Shown here piece after piece: positions 1 through 5,810 of a DNA stretch of 5,810 nucleotides. A model generated the notes under the pieces. That model made no database searches. It was given only the letters and a program-made list of their open reading frames with translations, and had not been told where the DNA came from. This stretch comes from Pseudomonadota bacterium. Lineage in GTDB: Bacteria > Pseudomonadota > Alphaproteobacteria > Acetobacterales > Acetobacteraceae. The stretch lies in the NCBI GenBank assembly GCA_021808985.1, contig JAKBAQ010000180.1, forward strand, positions 1 through 5,810. Direction: 5' to 3'. The stretch's first letter is position 1. Each line of letters begins with the position of its first letter. The position numbers and the translations under genes are program-made.

Positions 1-7
1 CAATTAA

Positions 8-23
8 ATTCCCGAATGGGAAT
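8..23. repeat. short inverted repeat in the leader of the P-type ATPase gene
   Basis: Six-base arms, ATTCCC at 8-13 and GGGAAT at 18-23, are perfect reverse complements around a GAAT spacer. The pairing does not extend outward. The surrounding 1-90 is clearly more AT-rich than the genes, and T-runs follow at 29-33 and 42-46. It could be a regulator operator for the downstream ATPase gene, or a weak hairpin terminator for a gene lying left of the window; the stem is short and the T-run begins five bases after it. I see no convincing -35/-10 pair in 1-124, although this AT-rich stretch is the only plausible promoter zone. Confidence 0.35.
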
Positions 24-113
24 AATCGTTTTTCCTGATTGTTTTTGCGCGGCGCGGCATTGTTGCGAAAATAACATTCCCCGGTAAGCTCGCGGCCATG
101 GCAATCACATAGC

Positions 114-119
114 AGGGGG
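114..119 (+). promoter_or_regulatory. Shine-Dalgarno-like purine run for the ATPase gene
   Basis: AGGGGG lies five bases before the ATG at 125 and supports that start. A second in-frame ATG at 143 is preceded ten bases upstream by GGTGGA (127-132), so a start six codons later cannot be excluded. Both fit the family, because the conserved part of the protein begins only after residue 10. Confidence 0.45.
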
Positions 120-124
120 CGCCG

Positions 125-2455
125 ATGGTGGACTCACAAACCATGCCTGAACTCTCCAGCGCCGAAGCCGCCCAGCGCCTGCGCCGGTTCGGCCCCAACG
201 CGGTCGCTGAAATCTCCCAGAGCTGGCCCCGCGCCCTGGCTGAAAAGCTGTGGACTCCGCTTTCCTGGATGCTGGAGGCGACAATCCTTCTGGAGCTGTT
301 CCTCGGCCACGGCCCGCAGGCGCTCATCATTTTCGTGCTGCTCATTTTCAACACCATCCTCGGCCTCACCCAGGAGGCCCGCGCCAGAGACGCGGTGGCC
401 GCCCTGCGGCGCAAGCTCGCCATCATGGCCTCCGTCCGGCGCGACGGCGCATGGACCCGCATCGACGCCGCCGATCTCGTCCCCGGCGATCTGGTTAAGC
501 TCGCACTCGGCGCCGTCGTCCCGGCTGACATCAAAATCGCCGCCGGCACGGCGCTGGTTGACCAATCAATGCTCACCGGCGAATCCCTGCCGGTCGCGCG
601 CAAGCCGGGCGACACCGCCTATGCCGGCGCCATGGTCCGCCAGGGTGAGGCCACCGGCCACGTCATCGCCACCGGCGCGCACACCTATTTCGGCAAAACC
701 GCCTCGCTGGTGCAGGATGCCCGCAGCGTCAGCGGCGAGCAGCGCGCCGTGCTCGCCGTGGTGCGAGACCTGGCGCTCATCAACGGCGTCATCGTGCTGG
801 CGATGCTGGTCTACGCCCACGCCATCGGCCGCGGCTTCAGCGAATCGGTGCCCCTGCTGCTCACCGCGCTGCTGGCCTCCATCCCGGTGGCGCTGCCCTC
901 CACCTTCACGCTCGCCGCCGCACTCTCCGCGCGCACCCTGGTGCGCGGCGTGGTGCTGCCAACCCGCCTCGCCGCCATCAACGAGGCGGCGACCATGAGC
1001 CTCCTCTGCACCGACAAAACCGGCACCCTCACCAAAAACGAGCTTTCCATCCAGGGCATCGCCGCCTTTGGCGGGGCTGACACAGCCGCCGTCCTCGCCG
1101 CCGCCGCCGCCGCATCCTCCGAGGGTGGTGATCCGGTCGATCAAGTCATCATCAACACCGCCCGCGCGCGCGGCATCCCGCTCACCCCCGTCACCGCCTT
1201 CGTCCCGTTTGACCCCGCGCTCAAATACGCCCAGGCCCACCTCCCGGGCGGTGACCTGCTGCGCAAGGGCGCGCCCGGCGCCCTGCTGCCCGCCGGCCTC
1301 TCGCCGGAGCAAGAGGCCGCGCGCCACCATCTCGCCCAGGCCGGCTGCCGGATTCTGGCCGTCACCCGCATAAGCGGGGAGTCCACGGAGCTGCTCGGCC
1401 TGCTCGGCTTCGCCGACCCGCCGCGTGAGGATGCCCCAGCCCTCATCGCCTCCCTGCGCGCGCTCGGGGTGCGCGTGGTGATGGTGACGGGCGACGCCCC
1501 CGAAACCGCCGCCCTCATCGCCCGCGCGGTGGGCATCGAGGGCGCCGTCTGCGACTCGGCGGCGCTGGAAACGCTCCAGTCCCTGGACGATTTCGCCGTT
1601 TTCGCCGGCGTGTTCCCCGAGCAGAAATTCCGTCTGGTGAAGCTCTTCCAGCGCGCCGGCCACGTGGTCGGCATGTGCGGCGACGGCACCAACGACGCCC
1701 CAGCCCTGCGCCAGGCGCAAATGGGCATCGCCGTCTCAACCGCCACTGATGTCGCCAAGGCCGCCGCCGGCCTGGTGCTCACCGCGCCCGGCCTGGCCGG
1801 CATTCTGGACGCCATCCGCGAAGGCCGCGCCGCCTTCCAGCGCATCCGCACCTACACGCTCACAATGGTGGTGCGCAAAATCGCCTTCGTCGCCTATCTG
1901 GCGCTCGGCCTGGTCATCACCGGCCACGCGGTGCTCACCCCGCTGCTCATGGTCCTCCTGCTCATCGTGAACGACTTCCTCACCATGGCCATCACCACAG
2001 ACCGCGCCCCCCCCAGCGCCCATCCCCGCCACTGGCGCATCGGCCGCATCATTTTCGAAGGCTGCCTCTACGGCCTCGCCACCCTGGCCTACATCACGCT
2101 CATGCTGCTGGCCGGGCGCGTCATCTGGCATCTCTCCCTGCCGCAAATCCGCACGCTCTCCTTCCTCATCCTCATGCTGGCGGTGCAGGCAAGCGTCTAT
2201 GTGGTGCGCGAGGAGCGCTGGCTCTGGTCCTCAAGCCCCGGCCCATGGCTGGCGGCGGCAACCGTGGCAATGGTCGGCTTCAGCCTCATGGCCGCCGGCT
2301 TGGGCATCCTCATGGCGCCGCTCGCCGCCGGCATCCTCGCCGCCGCCCTCGTCAGCGCCCTGGCCTTCATGCTCCTGCTCGACATCCTCAAGCGCCTGGC
2401 CGCCCGCGCCGCGCGGGGCTGGCAAGGTGGCCATCCCGCGGCCCCCGGTGCATAA
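125..2455 (+). CDS. plasma-membrane type (P3A) proton-exporting P-type ATPase
   Basis: An inner-membrane pump that couples ATP hydrolysis, through a phospho-aspartate intermediate, to proton export. The 776 residues carry the P-type order: a cation-ATPase N-terminal segment (8-35), M1-M2 (about 40-82), the actuator domain with TGES at 151-154, M3-M4 (about 216-268), the phosphorylation motif DKTGT with catalytic D297, the nucleotide-binding KGAP at 381-384, TGD at 455-457, the hinge GDGTNDAPAL at 519-528, and M5-M10. The M4 sequence IPVALPS (253-259), R584 in M5 and the N616-D617 pair in M6 match the plant and fungal H+-ATPase pattern; D617 corresponds to the proton-binding Asp of AHA2. This separates it from MgtA-type Mg2+ pumps. 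The protein ends about 20 residues after M10, so the eukaryotic autoinhibitory R-domain is absent, as is usual in bacteria. The frame is intact. The ion specificity is inferred from the family and has not been shown for this protein. Confidence 0.93.
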   Translation: MVDSQTMPELSSAEAAQRLRRFGPNAVAEISQSWPRALAEKLWTPLSWMLEATILLELFLGHGPQALIIFVLLIFNTILGLTQEARARDAVAALRRKLAIMASVRRDGAWTRIDAADLVPGDLVKLALGAVVPADIKIAAGTALVDQSMLTGESLPVARKPGDTAYAGAMVRQGEATGHVIATGAHTYFGKTASLVQDARSVSGEQRAVLAVVRDLALINGVIVLAMLVYAHAIGRGFSESVPLLLTALLASIPVALPSTFTLAAALSARTLVRGVVLPTRLAAINEAATMSLLCTDKTGTLTKNELSIQGIAAFGGADTAAVLAAAAAASSEGGDPVDQVIINTARARGIPLTPVTAFVPFDPALKYAQAHLPGGDLLRKGAPGALLPAGLSPEQEAARHHLAQAGCRILAVTRISGESTELLGLLGFADPPREDAPALIASLRALGVRVVMVTGDAPETAALIARAVGIEGAVCDSAALETLQSLDDFAVFAGVFPEQKFRLVKLFQRAGHVVGMCGDGTNDAPALRQAQMGIAVSTATDVAKAAAGLVLTAPGLAGILDAIREGRAAFQRIRTYTLTMVVRKIAFVAYLALGLVITGHAVLTPLLMVLLLIVNDFLTMAITTDRAPPSAHPRHWRIGRIIFEGCLYGLATLAYITLMLLAGRVIWHLSLPQIRTLSFLILMLAVQASVYVVREERWLWSSSPGPWLAAATVAMVGFSLMAAGLGILMAPLAAGILAAALVSALAFMLLLDILKRLAARAARGWQGGHPAAPGA

Positions 2456-2461
2456 GGGCGC

Positions 2462-3673
2462 GTGACCGAGCCAACCTCCCCACCTTATCGCGCCGCCATC
2501 ATCGGCGCCGGCCCCGCCGGGCTCATGGCCGCCGAGGTGCTGGCCCAGGCCGGCTTCGCCGTCACCGTGTTTGAGCGTATGCCAACCCCCGGGCGCAAAC
2601 TGCTGATGGCCGGGCGCGGCGGCCTCAACATCACCCATTCCGAGCCGCTGCCCCGTTTTCTCACCCGCTACGGCCCGGCGGCTGACTGGCTGGCCCCCCA
2701 TCTCGCCGCCTTTCCACCATCGGCGCTGCGCGACTGGTGCGCCGCCCTCGGCCAGCCCACTTTCATCGGCAGCAGCGGCCGCGTATTCCCCACGGGCATG
2801 AAGGCCAGCCCCCTCCTGCGCGCCTGGATCAAGCGGCTGGAATCCCTCAACGTGCGCCTTCTCACCCGCGCCAGCTGGACCGGCTGGACCCCCGAGGGCC
2901 GCCTGCAATTCGCCGACGGCGCCACCCACCCCACCGATGCCCTGGTCCTGGCCCTGGGCGGCGCGTCCTGGCCCCGCCTGGGCGCCGATGGCGGCTGGAC
3001 CGCATGGCTCCCCGATATCCGCATAACCCCGCTGCGCCCGGCCAATTGCGGCTTCAGGGTGAATTGGTCGGCGCATTTCTCCCAGCGTTTCGCGGGCACC
3101 CCGCTCAAGCGCATCACCCTCTCCTGCGCCGGGCAGAGTCTCCCCGGCGAGCTGATGCTCACCCGCGAGGGCATCGAAGGCGGCGCCGTCTATGCCCTCT
3201 CGGCCCTGGCGCGCGAGCTCATCGCGGCCCAAGGCGCGGCTGAGTTCCGGCTGGACCTGCGGCCAGACCTCACCGCCGAAACCCTGGCCACCCGCCTGGC
3301 GGGCGGCGGCAGTGAATCCCTCACCAACATCCTGCGCAAGCGCGCCGGTCTCTCCCCGGCGGCCATCGGCCTGGTTCAGGAGGCACGCCATGCCGGGGAT
3401 GCAACACCCCTGGCCGCGCTCATCAAATCCCTGCCGCTGCGCCTCACCGCCCCCGCCGGCCTGGCGCGCGCCATTTCCACCGCCGGGGGCATCGCGCTGG
3501 CCGAGCTGGACGAAAACCTGATGCTCCGCCGCCATCCCGGCGTGTTCGCGGCGGGCGAGATGCTGGATTGGGAAGCCCCAACCGGCGGCTACCTTCTGCA
3601 AGCCTGCCTCGCCACTGGCATCGCCGCCGCGCGCGGCGTGCTGGCATGGCGCACCCGCGCCTCCACCTCTTGA
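2462..3673 (+). CDS. HI0933/BaiN-like FAD flavoprotein, PP_4765 (TIGR03862) type
   Basis: A predicted cytosolic FAD-dependent oxidoreductase of 403 residues with unknown substrate. The N-terminal Rossmann dinucleotide-binding motif GAGPAG is at 15-20. The family segment AGRGGLNITHSE follows at 50-61, and the C-terminal FAD-contacting block has TAGGI (340-344), GEMLDW (365-370) and TGGYLLQ (374-380). These mark the HI0933/BaiN superfamily, and the overall style fits the PP_4765 branch better than the BaiN/RdsA branch. The start is GTG: the first internal ATG comes after the FAD motif and would destroy it, and an upstream in-frame stop at 2453 excludes a longer form. The start lies six bases after the ATPase stop and in the same frame, with AAGGG at 2454-2458 overlapping that stop as a close ribosome site. 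This implies cotranscription and probably coupled re-initiation. No transmembrane segment or signal peptide is visible. The assignment to the family is firm; a role in redox or pump physiology would be speculation. Confidence 0.88.
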   Translation: MTEPTSPPYRAAIIGAGPAGLMAAEVLAQAGFAVTVFERMPTPGRKLLMAGRGGLNITHSEPLPRFLTRYGPAADWLAPHLAAFPPSALRDWCAALGQPTFIGSSGRVFPTGMKASPLLRAWIKRLESLNVRLLTRASWTGWTPEGRLQFADGATHPTDALVLALGGASWPRLGADGGWTAWLPDIRITPLRPANCGFRVNWSAHFSQRFAGTPLKRITLSCAGQSLPGELMLTREGIEGGAVYALSALARELIAAQGAAEFRLDLRPDLTAETLATRLAGGGSESLTNILRKRAGLSPAAIGLVQEARHAGDATPLAALIKSLPLRLTAPAGLARAISTAGGIALAELDENLMLRRHPGVFAAGEMLDWEAPTGGYLLQACLATGIAAARGVLAWRTRASTS

Positions 3674-3675
3674 GC

Positions 3676-3709
3676 TGGAGCATGATTGCCTTGCGTCAAT
3701 CCTGCTCCA
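3676..3709 (+). terminator. hairpin H1 just after the flavoprotein stop, possible terminator
   Basis: The arms TGGAGCATGATTG (3676-3688) and CAATCCTGCTCCA (3697-3709) pair over 13 positions with one mismatch (T3683/C3702) around an 8-base loop (3689-3696). The hairpin begins three bases after the TGA at 3671-3673. Five Ts follow at 3716-3720, but six bases after the stem, so it is not a textbook intrinsic terminator. It could end the ATPase-flavoprotein transcript or protect its 3' end. It may equally be one half of the repeat element described separately. Confidence 0.45.
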
Positions 3710-3722
3710 TCCATGTTTTTGC

Positions 3723-3779
3723 GATCAATTCCATTGGTTTGGGTCGAAGCTGACGATTCGACCCAAACCAATATTGATC
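3723..3779. repeat. long hairpin H2 in the uup leader
   Basis: The inner arms ATTGGTTTGGGTCGAA (3733-3748) and TTCGACCCAAACCAAT (3757-3772) are perfect 16-base reverse complements around an 8-base loop (3749-3756). The outer arms GATCAAT (3723-3729) and ATTGATC (3773-3779) extend the stem by 7 pairs, with only TCC (3730-3732) bulged on the left. A 23-pair stem of this quality is very unlikely by chance. It ends 29 bases before the uup ATG and would form in any uup mRNA started upstream. There is no T-run directly after it on either strand, which argues against a simple terminator. Confidence 0.85.
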
Positions 3780-3808
3780 TAGCTTGCATCTGCGCCCACA
3801 AGCCCCGC

Positions 3809-5605
<1,797 letters not shown>

Positions 5606-5616
5606 CCCGCCCCGGC

Positions 5617-5810
5617 TTACTGCGCCACCGTCGGGTCCGTCTGCGGCCGCGGGTTAAAATCAGCCGGAATATGGTTGACGATACCCTTCGCGATATCCAC
5701 CGGCACAATGCCGATCACCTTGCACCCCTGGTTGTTGTCGGGCGGTATGCTCAGCGGATCAGGCGTAACCGCATAAGCAGCGGGCAGGGGGCTTGCCTTG
5801 CCCTCCAGCC
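5617..5810 (-). CDS. C-terminal end of an unrecognised protein (gene runs off the window)
   Basis: Read on the - strand, an open frame enters from the right edge and ends at TAA (5619-5617), giving 63 residues. The tail contains NNQGCKVIGIVPVDIAKG, then HIPADFNPRPQTDP, and ends in TVAQ; it is Pro-rich with one Cys. The codon pattern supports coding in this direction: G or C at about 75% of third positions, fewer at first and fewest at second positions, as expected in a GC-rich genome. The same stretch is also open on the + strand but gives an Arg/His-rich product typical of a shadow frame. The gene converges on uup with only 11 bases between the stop codons. I do not recognise the family, and the start and most of the protein lie outside the window. 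Confidence 0.65.
   Translation of the reverse strand, partial: LEGKASPLPAAYAVTPDPLSIPPDNNQGCKVIGIVPVDIAKGIVNHIPADFNPRPQTDPTVAQ

Larger units (their letters stand above)
3673..3784. repeat. candidate composite palindromic repeat element (H1 + H2)
   Basis: The two hairpins lie 13 bases apart and both have 8-base loops. They fill almost all of an intergenic gap whose base composition (about 45% GC over 3721-3780) differs from the GC-rich genes on both sides. The outer edges AGCTGGAGCA (3673-3682) and TGATCTAGCT (3775-3784) are imperfect inverted repeats, 8 of 10 positions. The organisation resembles REP/BIME-like or MITE-like dispersed elements found between genes in alphaproteobacteria. The boundaries are tentative, no target-site duplication is evident, and only one copy is visible in this window. 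Confidence 0.4.

Noticed and set aside
98..112. Tiny upstream frame ATG-GCA-ATC-ACA-TAG before the ATPase start
   Set aside because: Four codons with no ribosome site and no regulatory amino-acid pattern; most likely chance.
4..615. - strand open frame of 203 residues covering the ATPase leader and 5' end
   Set aside because: The product is Ser/Arg/Ala-rich without motifs, and most of it is antisense to conserved ATPase codons.
1085..1114. GCC trinucleotide run, a possible microsatellite
   Set aside because: It encodes an Ala-rich helix in the nucleotide-binding domain that lines up with an Ala-containing segment in other P3A pumps. The run of five GCC codons is ordinary codon bias.
566..1720. 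Long open frame on the - strand (384 residues) opposite the ATPase gene
   Set aside because: It is Gly/His/Glu-rich with no recognisable domain and lies fully antisense to the catalytic core of the P-type ATPase. It is a shadow of biased codon use.
2231..3601. Long open frame on the - strand (456 residues) opposite the flavoprotein gene
   Set aside because: The product is a low-complexity Gly/Ala/Glu/Gln-rich chain with no motifs, as expected opposite a high-GC gene, whereas the + strand encodes a complete flavoprotein with family motifs.
3674..3808. tRNA, riboswitch or small protein gene in the gap before uup
   Set aside because: The two simple hairpins do not make a cloverleaf or any riboswitch fold I recognise. 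The open frame through the gap merely reads the palindrome arms.

Overview
The window is GC-rich (most third codon positions are G or C) and densely coding. It carries three complete genes on the + strand and the 3' end of a fourth on the - strand. The Uup-type ABC-F protein, the PP_4765-type flavoprotein and the codon use suggest an alphaproteobacterium. An acidophilic relative of the Acetobacteraceae is my best guess, but that is an inference from protein style and not a demonstrated assignment.

Layout: 1-124 is a short AT-richer leader with a small inverted repeat at 8-23. 125-2455 encodes a plasma-membrane type (P3A) proton-pumping P-type ATPase with all catalytic motifs. Only six bases later, in the same reading frame, a GTG-started gene (2462-3673) encodes an HI0933/BaiN-like FAD flavoprotein of the PP_4765 (TIGR03862) type. 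The two are probably cotranscribed and translationally coupled. 3674-3808 is an AT-richer gap filled by two adjacent long hairpins, each with an 8-base loop. It looks like a small palindromic repeat element and may also end the upstream transcript. 3809-5605 encodes the ABC-F ATPase Uup. A GC-rich palindrome sits on the uup stop codon, and 5617-5810 is the C-terminal end of an unrecognised protein read from the opposite strand, so the last two genes converge.

How the genes fit together: the ATPase would export protons at the cost of ATP and so affect cytoplasmic pH and membrane potential. The function of the flavoprotein is not known, and its tight coupling to the pump is the only functional hint. 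Uup is a cytosolic ribosome- or DNA-associated ATPase and is probably a separate transcription unit. I see no CRISPR array, tRNA, rRNA, insertion-sequence transposase or phage gene. The most unusual non-coding structure is the double-hairpin element before uup; the protein-coding content is otherwise recognisable and intact.
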